From assembly GCA_014239655.1 (NCBI GenBank), contig JAAZYM010000051.1:1-57249 (forward strand): a stretch of DNA of 57,249 nt. Direction: 5' to 3'. A program made the position numbers and the translations under genes. Position 1 is the first letter of the stretch. Each line of letters opens with the position of its first letter. Shown piece by piece: positions 1 through 9,373 of the stretch. The notes below the pieces were generated by a model. The model saw only the letters and a list, made by a program, of their open reading frames with translations, did not search any database and had not been told where the DNA came from. Source of the stretch: Flavobacteriales bacterium (GTDB lineage Bacteria; Bacteroidota; Bacteroidia; Flavobacteriales; BACL11).

Positions 1-915
1 CTGTGATGGTGGAGAATAGTTAGATTCTGTACCTCCACAATAGAAGGCTTTCATCTTATACTCATAAGTAGTTCCAGAGGTTAGGTTCTGTAAGGTTTTA
101 GTAGTCGTATTTAAACCAAAGTTACATAGACCATTACCAACACCAGCTGACTTGGTAGTCCAGGATGGAGCGCCTACCTCTCTATATCTGACATAGTACT
201 TCCAAACCATATTACAAGAGTCATTCATATTATCCCAAGAAATTTGTGCTTTAGAATCAGTAACCCAATCAGTTGTTAAAACAGCTGGTTCAGCATTTGG
301 AGGGTTACAATAATAACACGATGAATCATCAACAGTAGCTAAAGAGTCATAATTGAAAGCTAGAGAATCTGTACATCCAGAAACTGGTGGGATCCATGCA
401 GCAATAGCATTATCTAATTGACTTTCAATAGTAGAGTATGAACTTGTTGTAACACAATATGCAGGACATAGTGTGGTATAAGATCTATCTGGATATACCA
501 CAAAATAACTTGGAGTATAATATAACTGATAATTTATACCAACAGGAGAGACATCATCTGCAATAGGAAATGTCACTCCATATGTAGACATAAAATTTGC
601 AATATCAGTGCTATCTGTAGAAGAATTAACTTCTAAACCTAAAAACCGAGCAACATTTGTTCCATTAGGACCATTTGTTTGGTATGAATTTTCAGTTCCA
701 GGAGCATAAGCAATACAATGACCACAAGTAACACTTAAAAGCTCTAAAACCATTACATATCCACTATCTAAATAATTATATAATGTATGTGATGTTCCAT
801 TAATATCTGTTACAGTAAAATTTGGAGCATATCCAGTTCCATTTAACATACCTGTTTGAGAGAAGCTAGAAAAACTACAACATATTACTAGCAATAATAA
901 ATATATTCTTTTCAT
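1..915 (-). CDS. Secreted thioredoxin-like protein with CGHC motif, a GCTD...DDSSC-type Cys motif and a fibronectin type III-like region (3' end outside window)
   Basis: Own reverse-strand translation: MKRIYLLLLVICCSFSSFSQTGMLNGTGYAPNFTVTDINGTSHTLYNYLDSGYVMVLELLSVTCGHCIAYAPG...GCTDSLAFNYDSLATVDDSSCYYCNPP...; signal peptide, open to the window edge; not in the ORF track. Confidence 0.75.
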   Translation of the reverse strand, partial: MKRIYLLLLVICCSFSSFSQTGMLNGTGYAPNFTVTDINGTSHTLYNYLDSGYVMVLELLSVTCGHCIAYAPGTENSYQTNGPNGTNVARFLGLEVNSSTDSTDIANFMSTYGVTFPIADDVSPVGINYQLYYTPSYFVVYPDRSYTTLCPAYCVTTSSYSTIESQLDNAIAAWIPPVSGCTDSLAFNYDSLATVDDSSCYYCNPPNAEPAVLTTDWVTDSKAQISWDNMNDSCNMVWKYYVRYREVGAPSWTTKSAGVGNGLCNFGLNTTTKTLQNLTSGTTYEYKMKAFYCGGTESNYSPPSQ

Positions 916-936
916 AATATCAACTTTGATTTACTA

Positions 937-944
937 CAAATATA
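937..944 (-). promoter_or_regulatory. Bacteroidetes -7 element TATATTTG upstream of the secreted thioredoxin-like gene
   Basis: Plus strand caaatata = TATATTTG on minus, 21 nt before the ATG. Confidence 0.5.
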
Positions 945-987
945 GTAAAAAAAGTAAAAAAAATAAAGCATAAATACTAGATTAAAG

Positions 988-995
988 TATATTTG
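988..995 (+). promoter_or_regulatory. Bacteroidetes -7 element TATATTTG of dapD, 5 nt from the ATG
   Basis: tatatttgcttttATG. Confidence 0.55.
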
Positions 996-1000
996 CTTTT

Positions 1001-1819
1001 ATGAAAAAGCAATGGATAGAAGATATAGAAAAAGCTTGGCAAGACAGAGCACTTCTAAGTAATAAAAACACTCAAGAAACAATACGTGAGATTATTGAAG
1101 AAGTAGATAAAGGAAGGATCCGTGTTGCTACTCAATCAAATGATCAATGGCAAGTTAATGATTGGGTTAAAAAAGCTATTATACTTTATTTTCCAATCCA
1201 AAAGATGAAAACTATTGAGGTAGGTCCTTTAGAATTTTATGATAAGATGAAATTAAAATCAAATTATAAAGAACTAGGAGTTCGTGTAGTCCCTCATGCA
1301 ATAGCTAGATATGGAGCATTCCTGGCTAGTGGTGTTATTATGATGCCATCATATGTAAATATTGGTGCATATGTTGATTCAGGAACTATGGTTGATACAT
1401 GGGCTACAGTTGGTTCTTGTGCTCAGATTGGAAAGAATGTACATCTCTCGGGTGGTGTAGGGATTGGTGGTGTTCTTGAGCCAATTCAAGCTTCCCCAGT
1501 AATAATAGAGGATGATGCCTTTATAGGTTCAAGATCAATCATTGTTGAAGGAGTAAGAATAGAGAAAGAAGCAGTACTTGGAGCTAATGTTGTTATAACA
1601 TCATCTACAAAAATCATAGATGTCAGTGGTAAAAAGCCAATAGAACATAAAGGGATAGTTCCTTCTAGATCTGTGGTCATTCCCGGTACAACAAAAAAAG
1701 ATTTTCCAGCTGGAGAATATGAGGTTCCTTGTGCATTAATAATTGGAAAAAGAAAAGAAAGCACCAATAAGAAAACTTCTCTTAACGATGCCTTAAGAAC
1801 ATTTAATGTAGCTGTATAG
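1001..1819 (+). CDS. dapD: 2,3,4,5-tetrahydropyridine-2,6-dicarboxylate N-succinyltransferase
   Basis: Hexapeptide-repeat protein with ARYGAFLASGVIMMPSYVNIGAYVDSGTMVDTWATVGSCAQIGKNVHLSGGVGIGGVLEP. Confidence 0.95.
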   Translation: MKKQWIEDIEKAWQDRALLSNKNTQETIREIIEEVDKGRIRVATQSNDQWQVNDWVKKAIILYFPIQKMKTIEVGPLEFYDKMKLKSNYKELGVRVVPHAIARYGAFLASGVIMMPSYVNIGAYVDSGTMVDTWATVGSCAQIGKNVHLSGGVGIGGVLEPIQASPVIIEDDAFIGSRSIIVEGVRIEKEAVLGANVVITSSTKIIDVSGKKPIEHKGIVPSRSVVIPGTTKKDFPAGEYEVPCALIIGKRKESTNKKTSLNDALRTFNVAV

Positions 1820-2941
1820 ATGCGTATTGGATTTGATGCAAAAAGAGCGTTTACAAACAACACAGGATTAGGCAACTATTCTAGAGACACAATAAGAATA
1901 CTTAGCAAATCTTTTAAAGAAGATTTCTATTTATATACTCCCAAAAAATCAGATAATCAGAGATTAAACTTTACAAAAGATAGACTAAATATACATATAA
2001 GAACTCCAAAAAATATATTTAATAGGCTATTAAGCTCCTATTGGAGAAGCAAAACTATTCTAAAAGACTTGATAAAAGATAAAATTGATATTTATCATGG
2101 ACTGAGTCATGAAATACCAATTGGAATTGAGCAAACAAATATCAAATCTGTTGTTACCATTCATGATCTTATCTACCTTAGATATCCAAAACTTTTCTCA
2201 TCAATTGACAGAAAGATCTATGATAAAAAATTCAGATCAGCTTGTATAAGAGCAAACAGTATAATTGCTGTTAGTGAACAAACAAAGCAAGATATTATTA
2301 GTTTCTTTAAGATCCCAGAAGAAAAAATACAGGTTATATATCAAGGATGCAGTACAATCTTCCAACAAGAGATAGACAAGCAAGAGATCCATAAAGTAAA
2401 TGAGAAATACAATGTGTTTAACAACTTTCTTATATATGTGGGGACTATAGAAGAAAGAAAGAATCTTTTAACCTTATTACAGTCATTAAAACAACTTCCT
2501 CGACATAATTTAATAATAATTGGAGATGGAAAAAAATACAAACAAGAATGCATGCGATATATTAAAGAAAATAATCTTGAACAAAGAATAAATGTACTGT
2601 CTGGATTAACTCTGCATGAGATGGCATGCATGTATCAACAGGCCCAAATTCTTATTTATCCATCTCTCTTTGAAGGATTTGGTATCCCTATTATTGAAGC
2701 ATTATTTAGCAAAACTCCTGTTATTACTAGTAAAGGAGGCTGCTTTCATGAAGCAGGAGGTCCTGACTCAATTTATATTGACCCTAAATCAAGCGAAGAA
2801 ATTGTTACCGCGATTAAAAATATAGATAAGGATAAAGATCTTAGAGAAAAGATGATAAACAATGGACATAACTATGTGCAAAAATTTACCGACGAAAAGA
2901 TTGCAACTAACTTAATGAAATTTTACAAATCATTAATATGA
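1820..2941 (+). CDS. Glycosyltransferase (GT4/GT1-like)
   Basis: GLGNYSRD N-terminus, YVGTIEERKN, LIYPSLFEGFGIPIIEA motif. Confidence 0.88.
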   Translation: MRIGFDAKRAFTNNTGLGNYSRDTIRILSKSFKEDFYLYTPKKSDNQRLNFTKDRLNIHIRTPKNIFNRLLSSYWRSKTILKDLIKDKIDIYHGLSHEIPIGIEQTNIKSVVTIHDLIYLRYPKLFSSIDRKIYDKKFRSACIRANSIIAVSEQTKQDIISFFKIPEEKIQVIYQGCSTIFQQEIDKQEIHKVNEKYNVFNNFLIYVGTIEERKNLLTLLQSLKQLPRHNLIIIGDGKKYKQECMRYIKENNLEQRINVLSGLTLHEMACMYQQAQILIYPSLFEGFGIPIIEALFSKTPVITSKGGCFHEAGGPDSIYIDPKSSEEIVTAIKNIDKDKDLREKMINNGHNYVQKFTDEKIATNLMKFYKSLI

Positions 2942-3495
2942 TAGAACAAGAAGTAGAAAATTCATTAAAAATACTACAAAAAGGAGGTGTTATCTTATAT
3001 CCTACTGATACAATATGGGGTATCGGCTGTGATGCTACTAACAAAGCAGCCGTCAAGAAGATATACCAATTAAAAAAAAGAGCAAAAAACAAAGCACTAA
3101 TTATCCTAATTGCCGAATACACAAATATATATAAGCTAGTAGATCAAGTATCCCCAAATGCATATAAACAGATGCATCAGAACAAGCCAACAACAGTAAT
3201 TTTTGATAATGTAAAGAATATCGCTCAAGAAATATTAGCAGATGACAAAAGTGCTGCAATAAGATTAGCCAATGATGAGTTTTGTCAGAAATTAATTATA
3301 AAACTGGGCCAGCCATTAGTATCAACATCTGCAAATATAAGTGGTGGAGATAATCCTAAAAGATTCTCAGACATTAATAAAGAACTAATAGAAAATGTAG
3401 ATTATATAGTAAATTTACGCCACGATGAAATAATGGATACTCCATCATCAATAATAAAATTAAAAGAAGATGGAAGTATAGTAAAATTAAGATAA
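2938..3495 (+). CDS. L-threonylcarbamoyladenylate synthase (TsaC/Sua5/YrdC family)
   Basis: GGVILYPTDTIWGIGCDATNKAAVKKIYQLKKRAKNKALIIL and PLVSTSANISGG; 4-nt overlap with upstream gene. Confidence 0.9.
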   Translation: MIEQEVENSLKILQKGGVILYPTDTIWGIGCDATNKAAVKKIYQLKKRAKNKALIILIAEYTNIYKLVDQVSPNAYKQMHQNKPTTVIFDNVKNIAQEILADDKSAAIRLANDEFCQKLIIKLGQPLVSTSANISGGDNPKRFSDINKELIENVDYIVNLRHDEIMDTPSSIIKLKEDGSIVKLR

Positions 3496-4922
3496 TGAAT
3501 TATAAAGACTCATTACATAACCCTATCTTTTCAACTATCTCAAAGATAGCTGATCAACTGAATTACCCAACATATGTAGTGGGTGGATGGGTTAGAGATT
3601 TGCTATTAGATAGAAAGAGAAAAATAGAAGATATTGATTTTGTATGCATAGGCAGTGGAATAACACTTGCTAAAAAAATATCAGAAGAACTAGGTGAGAA
3701 AGCAGTCTTAAAAGTCTTTAAAAATTTTGGGACAGCAATGATATCCTATAAAGGAGAAAATTATGAGTTTGTTGGAGCAAGAAAAGAATCATACAGAAGA
3801 GATTCTAGGAAACCTATTGTTGAAGATGGAACTCTTGAGGATGATCAAAACAGAAGAGACTTTACTGTAAATGCAATGGCATTACAACTTAATAGTAAAG
3901 AATATGGTGACTTCCTAGATCCATTTAATGGTAAAGATGATTTGAAAAAGAAAATAATCAAAACACCATTAAACCCAAATACTACCTTTGATGATGATCC
4001 TTTAAGAATGATGCGTGCAATAAGATTTACTACTCAGTTAAATTTTACAATTGATCAAGAAACATTAGATGCAATAAAAAAGAATGCAGAAAGACTAGAG
4101 ATAATATCACAAGAGAGAATAACTGATGAGCTTAACAAAATTATCCTAACAACAAAACCATCTATTGGCTTTAACCTACTATTTGACACTAATCTTCTTC
4201 ACCAATTCTTTCCCGAAATGTGTAACCTACAAGGAGTTGAAAAAATAAATAATCACCTACACAAAGATAATTTCTATCATACATTAGAAGTATTAGATAA
4301 CATCTCATTAAATACAGATGATATTTGGTTAAGATGGGCAGCAATTCTTCATGACATTGCTAAACCACAAACAAAAAAATACGAAGAAGGTATTGGATGG
4401 ACATTTCATGCTCATGAGTATATTGGAAGTAAAATGGTTAAAGGAATATTTAAAAGATTAAAACTTCCATTAAACCACAAAATGGAGTTTGTAAAAAAGA
4501 TGGTTGCACTACATCTTAGGCCAATAGTTCTCGCCCAAGACATTGTATCAGACTCGGCAATAAGAAGACTATTGTTTGATGCTGGTGATGATATTGACCA
4601 TCTAATGATACTATGTGATGCTGATATAACCTCTAAGAATCCTAATAAAGTAAAAAAATATCTAGACAACTTTCAGCTTGTAAGAAAAAAACTAAAAATA
4701 GTTGAAGAAAAAGATAGAATTAGAAATTTCCAACCTCCTATTAATGGAAATGAAATCATGCAAATATTTAACATCTCTTCTGGAAAAGAAATTGGTCAGC
4801 TAAAAAAATTAATTAAAGATGCAATCCTTGATGGTGTAGTAGAAAACAATAAAGAGGATGCATTAACTTTCTTAACTGATAAAGCAAAAGAACTCAATAT
4901 AAAAAAGAGAAATGAAATATAG
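3495..4922 (+). CDS. cca: CCA tRNA nucleotidyltransferase / polyA polymerase family with HD domain
   Basis: YVVGGWVRDLLLDRKRKIEDIDFV, RRDFTVNAMA, DDPLRMMRAIRF, HDIAKP. Confidence 0.88.
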   Translation: MNYKDSLHNPIFSTISKIADQLNYPTYVVGGWVRDLLLDRKRKIEDIDFVCIGSGITLAKKISEELGEKAVLKVFKNFGTAMISYKGENYEFVGARKESYRRDSRKPIVEDGTLEDDQNRRDFTVNAMALQLNSKEYGDFLDPFNGKDDLKKKIIKTPLNPNTTFDDDPLRMMRAIRFTTQLNFTIDQETLDAIKKNAERLEIISQERITDELNKIILTTKPSIGFNLLFDTNLLHQFFPEMCNLQGVEKINNHLHKDNFYHTLEVLDNISLNTDDIWLRWAAILHDIAKPQTKKYEEGIGWTFHAHEYIGSKMVKGIFKRLKLPLNHKMEFVKKMVALHLRPIVLAQDIVSDSAIRRLLFDAGDDIDHLMILCDADITSKNPNKVKKYLDNFQLVRKKLKIVEEKDRIRNFQPPINGNEIMQIFNISSGKEIGQLKKLIKDAILDGVVENNKEDALTFLTDKAKELNIKKRNEI

Positions 4923-5388
4923 TATTAGTGTCTTTTTAGAATCAAAGGATGATGTAATAAGAAAAATAGAAATTGATTCTAAATGCTCATTATTTGAATT
5001 ACATAATTTCATTATAGAATGTTTTGATCTTCAAAAAAATGAACTTGCTTCATTCTATATTACCGACCAAGAACTTGAAATTATAGAGGAGATTCCATTG
5101 TTTTCTTTTGAAGAAAACAACAATAGAAATATGGAAGACACAGAATTAGAATCAATACTTAATTCTAACAATAATAAATTAATATATGTATACGATTATA
5201 TGTTGATGTGGAGATTTCTAGTTGAATTGACTAATGATGTAGGAGAAATTAAAGAAAAGAAATGTATATCAAGTATTGGTGTAATGCCAAAAGATGCTCC
5301 TGAAGTAAATTTCACTGCTAATACAGAGGATAAGTATAATGAAGATTCTTATGAGGATGAATACAATCAAGATGACGAATCCTATTAA
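4912..5388 (+). CDS. Plasmid pRiA4b ORF-3-like / 'IS1096 passenger'-type protein
   Basis: N-terminal ISVFLESKDDVIRKIEIDSKCSLFELHNFIIECFDLQKNELASFYI and YDYMLMWRFLVEL resemble the family; acidic C-terminal tail. Confidence 0.65.
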   Translation: MKYSISVFLESKDDVIRKIEIDSKCSLFELHNFIIECFDLQKNELASFYITDQELEIIEEIPLFSFEENNNRNMEDTELESILNSNNNKLIYVYDYMLMWRFLVELTNDVGEIKEKKCISSIGVMPKDAPEVNFTANTEDKYNEDSYEDEYNQDDESY

Positions 5389-6277
5389 AAAAAAACTTAT
5401 TGTTATCCTTGGTCCCACTGCTAGTGGAAAAACATCCTTAGGTGTTAAAATTGCTAAAAAACTAAATACTGAAATTTTATCAAGTGATTCAAGACAATTC
5501 TATAGAGAACTTATAATTGGAACGGCAACCCCATCACAAGCAGAACTAAAGTCAATTAATCACCACTTCATAAATCATATTTCAATAAAAGACACATACA
5601 ATATTGGAGAGTATGAGAAAGATTCTATCACAAAAATAGAGTCATTATTCAAAGATTATGATAACCTACTACTTGTTGGTGGTTCAGGGCTATATATTGA
5701 TGCTATTTGTAAAGGAATTGATATTCTTCCTAATATTCCAAAAGAAATTAGAGAAGATATAAATAACAACTTTTTAGAGAAAGGATTAAACTGGCTACAA
5801 AATAAAACTAAAGTAATTGATCCAGATTATTACAAATATGTAGACACTAAAAATCCACAAAGACTTAAAAGGTGTTTAGAAATCTTTACAGCAACAGGCA
5901 ATAAAATTTCCAGTCTACATAATAAAAAATCTAAAAAAAGAAATTTTGATATAATTAAAATTGGCATAAAAACAGAACGAGAAATATTATATAATAGGAT
6001 TAATAATAGAGTGGATCAAATGATAAATGATGATTTAATTGAAGAAGCTAAAAAATTATTAAAATATCGTAACTACAATGCATTAAACACAGTTGGATAC
6101 AAAGAGCTTTTTGACTATTTTGATGGAAAAGAAAGCTTAAAAAATACAATAGAAAATATAAAACAAAATACTAGAAGATTAGCAAAACGTCAATTAACAT
6201 GGTTTAAGAGAGATAAACAAATAAAATGGTTTACTACTGAAGAATATGAGGGTATTCTAAAAACTATCTTAAAATAG
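5372..6277 (+). CDS. miaA: tRNA dimethylallyltransferase
   Basis: LIVILGPTASGKTSLGVKIAKKLNTEILSSDSRQFYREL; start placed at MTNPIKKK rather than the ORF-track start. Confidence 0.93.
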   Translation: MTNPIKKKLIVILGPTASGKTSLGVKIAKKLNTEILSSDSRQFYRELIIGTATPSQAELKSINHHFINHISIKDTYNIGEYEKDSITKIESLFKDYDNLLLVGGSGLYIDAICKGIDILPNIPKEIREDINNNFLEKGLNWLQNKTKVIDPDYYKYVDTKNPQRLKRCLEIFTATGNKISSLHNKKSKKRNFDIIKIGIKTEREILYNRINNRVDQMINDDLIEEAKKLLKYRNYNALNTVGYKELFDYFDGKESLKNTIENIKQNTRRLAKRQLTWFKRDKQIKWFTTEEYEGILKTILK

Positions 6278-9200
6278 TAACTGTTCCTTTTATTGGAGAA
6301 TATCCATGACCTAATTCAATATGATAAAAGTACACCCCATCAGGAACATCATTTCCTTTTTCTGTTTTACCATCCCATGGATTTTCATATCCAATAGATT
6401 CAAAAACTTTTCTTCCAAAGCGACCATAGACCTTAATTTCTGTATCAGCATATAAGTATGCTTGCTCAAGATTCCAAAAATCATTAACCTGATCATTATT
6501 AGGAGTAAATACATTAGGAACACATTCTTCTGTCATAGCAGTAATTGTAAAGAGAGTATCCAAAGCACAAGCATTATTATCCATAACAGTCACAGATAAA
6601 GGACCTGGGGACAAAGCTAAATTTGTAATACTATCTGTATCCCCATTAGACCATAAATAAGTATATGGATCTGTTCCTCCATTTACAGAAATGGATAACT
6701 CAACATCTAGATTTTCCAGATCACATTCTATTAACTCATTCGCTGGATCTAAATCAAGTAAAATAGGGTCAATTGTAAAGAAAGTATCAATTGTACATCC
6801 ATCCTTATCTGTAACTTCTAACCAATGATCTCCTGGACAAATATTTGCTTGCTGAGTAGATATTCCACTGGAAGGACCCCATAGATAAGTATATGGTCCA
6901 AATCCCCATAAATTGGAATCTGGTAATACAGTAGTTATCTCTAAATTAACTATAACATCTAAAAGATAAAAATCAACAACTAAAGTATCTTCAACATAAC
7001 ATCCATTACTTTGATCTGTTGTTCTAACAACATAAGTGCCCTCGCATAAGTTAATAACATCAGAACCTATAGCAACTACATTGTTTAGATCATATATATA
7101 GAACCATTCATAATTAAAATTCGTTCCAGAAGACAGAGGATCTACAACCACTTTAGAAAGGTGATTTGAATCATTATATGAAACAGTAGTGATTAATTCA
7201 TATGGAATTAAATTAAATCCAACAGAATCAGTGTTTCCACATGAATCTGTTGCAATAACCCAACAACTCTCTACCATAATATTACTTATAGATTGCGTGG
7301 TCTCTCCAGTACTCCACAAATATGTTATTGGTAGAGTACCCCCGCTAGTTTGAATACTTGCAGATCCACCATCAGAACAGAGCGGATTATTTGATGTAGA
7401 GTCCGAAATAAAGAACTCATCAGGCTGAGTAATTTCAATGTTATTTGAAATAGCACATCCATTATTATCAGTAACATCACAAGACCATAAACCAGCACCA
7501 ACAACTGTCTGAGATGAAGTAGACATATTACTCCACGATATATCAAAAGGTCCAGTTCCACCAGAAATTAAAGCTGATATAGAGGTTAATCCTCCATAAC
7601 AAGGAAGAGGATTTATATAATTATCAAAATCAAGTGTTAATGAATCAGGCTGATTTAACGTTATTGTTATACTATAGTCACATAAATTATCATCAGTAAT
7701 ATTTAGCGTGTAATCCCCTATCGATAATCCAAATAATGAATCACTTATACCTGTTCCATTTGACCAACTTAGATTATATGGAGCTTGACCTCCATTAACA
7801 TCTACATGAATAACACCATCACTATATCCATAACAAGAAGGTGAGCTTAAAGTGCTATTTACAGAGATAGGGTCATTCTGATCTACATCAAAATAAAAAT
7901 ACTGAGCACATCCAATTGAATCCTCAATCAATAAAAAGTAACTTCCCGCATATAGACTATCTGCTAAAGTATTCTGACCTATATTTCCACCCCACTGAAA
8001 ATCATATGGAGTATTACCACCAAAGATACTGTCAATCACAATAGACCCTGTAGGCTCTCCATAACAATCAGCATCATTAATTGTCTCATTTATAAAAAGT
8101 TCAAAATCTGCTTCGCAATGAACAGATATTGTATCTCCACATCCATATAATGTATCTTGAACAACAATATCATAATCACCCTCCCCAACAAGTAGAGAAT
8201 CAGACATTGAACTAGATTCTAACCAATAATAATTCTGTGTTCCTTGTCCTCCAGAAACACTATCAATAAAAAACCAAATACTATCTGTAATACATAGAAG
8301 AGGAGTTAACTCAGTAGTAAATACCTCATAAGGGGCAGGTTCAGTAATACTAAATACTGTATCTATAAGACAACCTACACTATCCATAACAGTGATATTA
8401 TACGTTCCCATAACTAAATTATCAAATCGTATACTATCAATAACTAATGAAGAATCACTTAACATCGCAAGCTGAGAAAAATTATTGGAGACGACCAGTT
8501 CATCACTTCGATATATGGTGTCATTATTACTATTCAAAATATAGTAAGAATAGTTTCTTGTTGAATGAAATTTTCTTCCACCATTAATTGTGATTTTTAC
8601 ACTTCCATCCTGACCTTCAAAACAACTCACATTTGTAATTTGAAGGGTGTCAATCATTATTGGATATGGATTGTTGATTCTTCTATAACCTAAAGTGTCT
8701 GTACATCCTATTGCATCTGTAACAACAATGTTATAAAAGCCTGCTGATACATTACTTAAAGTATTAGTAGAATCACCTATTTGAACTTGATTTGCTCCTA
8801 ATAAATTACTTGAATTAAACCATTGATAAGTATAGAACTCATCTCCAGTTGTATCATTTGGTGAATAGAAACCTAATGAATCAATAGTACTTGAATCTGG
8901 ATCAAAAATTATACCCCCATAAGTAGGAGCAATCAATATACCTGAAGAATCACCAAAACATTGTATTTTTTTTTCCTGACCAAGACCTACTGTAACAGGA
9001 CAAGGGATGAAAAAAACATAATCAATAAATTCAAATGAAGATTGATCAAATACCGTAACCCTATGCTTACCACATTGAGTTGAGAAGATTGTATCATTTG
9101 TAGAATTAATAGCATATAAACTTGTGTCTAAAAAATACCATGACGTATCATCATAAGGTTGAAATTGCCACTCATCTTGTTCTAAGATATAAGAACTACT

Positions 9201-9329
9201 TGATAAATCTATCTTTATAAAAGCAGTATCATTATAACAATCTATCCCTTGTATAGATACTGAATCAATCTGCGCATTACTTTCTAAAAAAAATAGAACA
9301 CTAAAAACAATTAGAAAGATTTTTTTCAT
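6264..9329 (-). CDS. Secreted SprB-repeat protein with gliding-motility-associated (T9SS type B) C-terminal domain
   Basis: Signal peptide; repeated NPxCYGxxxGxI...GG..PY.xxWSNG units; C-terminus VPNVFTPNNDQVNDFW...IKVYGRFGRKVFES...WDGKTEKGNDVPDGVYFYHI. Confidence 0.9.
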   Translation of the reverse strand: MKKIFLIVFSVLFFLESNAQIDSVSIQGIDCYNDTAFIKIDLSSSSYILEQDEWQFQPYDDTSWYFLDTSLYAINSTNDTIFSTQCGKHRVTVFDQSSFEFIDYVFFIPCPVTVGLGQEKKIQCFGDSSGILIAPTYGGIIFDPDSSTIDSLGFYSPNDTTGDEFYTYQWFNSSNLLGANQVQIGDSTNTLSNVSAGFYNIVVTDAIGCTDTLGYRRINNPYPIMIDTLQITNVSCFEGQDGSVKITINGGRKFHSTRNYSYYILNSNNDTIYRSDELVVSNNFSQLAMLSDSSLVIDSIRFDNLVMGTYNITVMDSVGCLIDTVFSITEPAPYEVFTTELTPLLCITDSIWFFIDSVSGGQGTQNYYWLESSSMSDSLLVGEGDYDIVVQDTLYGCGDTISVHCEADFELFINETINDADCYGEPTGSIVIDSIFGGNTPYDFQWGGNIGQNTLADSLYAGSYFLLIEDSIGCAQYFYFDVDQNDPISVNSTLSSPSCYGYSDGVIHVDVNGGQAPYNLSWSNGTGISDSLFGLSIGDYTLNITDDNLCDYSITITLNQPDSLTLDFDNYINPLPCYGGLTSISALISGGTGPFDISWSNMSTSSQTVVGAGLWSCDVTDNNGCAISNNIEITQPDEFFISDSTSNNPLCSDGGSASIQTSGGTLPITYLWSTGETTQSISNIMVESCWVIATDSCGNTDSVGFNLIPYELITTVSYNDSNHLSKVVVDPLSSGTNFNYEWFYIYDLNNVVAIGSDVINLCEGTYVVRTTDQSNGCYVEDTLVVDFYLLDVIVNLEITTVLPDSNLWGFGPYTYLWGPSSGISTQQANICPGDHWLEVTDKDGCTIDTFFTIDPILLDLDPANELIECDLENLDVELSISVNGGTDPYTYLWSNGDTDSITNLALSPGPLSVTVMDNNACALDTLFTITAMTEECVPNVFTPNNDQVNDFWNLEQAYLYADTEIKVYGRFGRKVFESIGYENPWDGKTEKGNDVPDGVYFYHIELGHGYSPIKGTVTILR

Positions 9330-9346
9330 TTTATAAATTTTAGTAG

Positions 9347-9354
9347 CAAATATA
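9347..9354 (-). promoter_or_regulatory. -7 element TATATTTG upstream of the SprB-repeat gene
   Basis: Plus strand caaatata 17 nt upstream of the start codon. Confidence 0.45.
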
Positions 9355-9373
9355 CCTAAATATTCTTTGTTTT

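Noticed and set aside
1486-1875. 129-aa antisense ORF over dapD
   Set aside because: Shadow ORF on the opposite strand of a conserved enzyme.
4912-5388. Mobile element passenger gene
   Set aside because: No transposase, terminal inverted repeats or target duplications; gene is tightly embedded in an operon.
5387-5395. A9 run at codons 6-8 of miaA as a programmed frameshift
   Set aside because: Lies at the upstream gene's stop codon and extreme miaA 5' end; a slip would only kill MiaA; A9 runs recur in this AT-rich window (also yidC 49276-49284).
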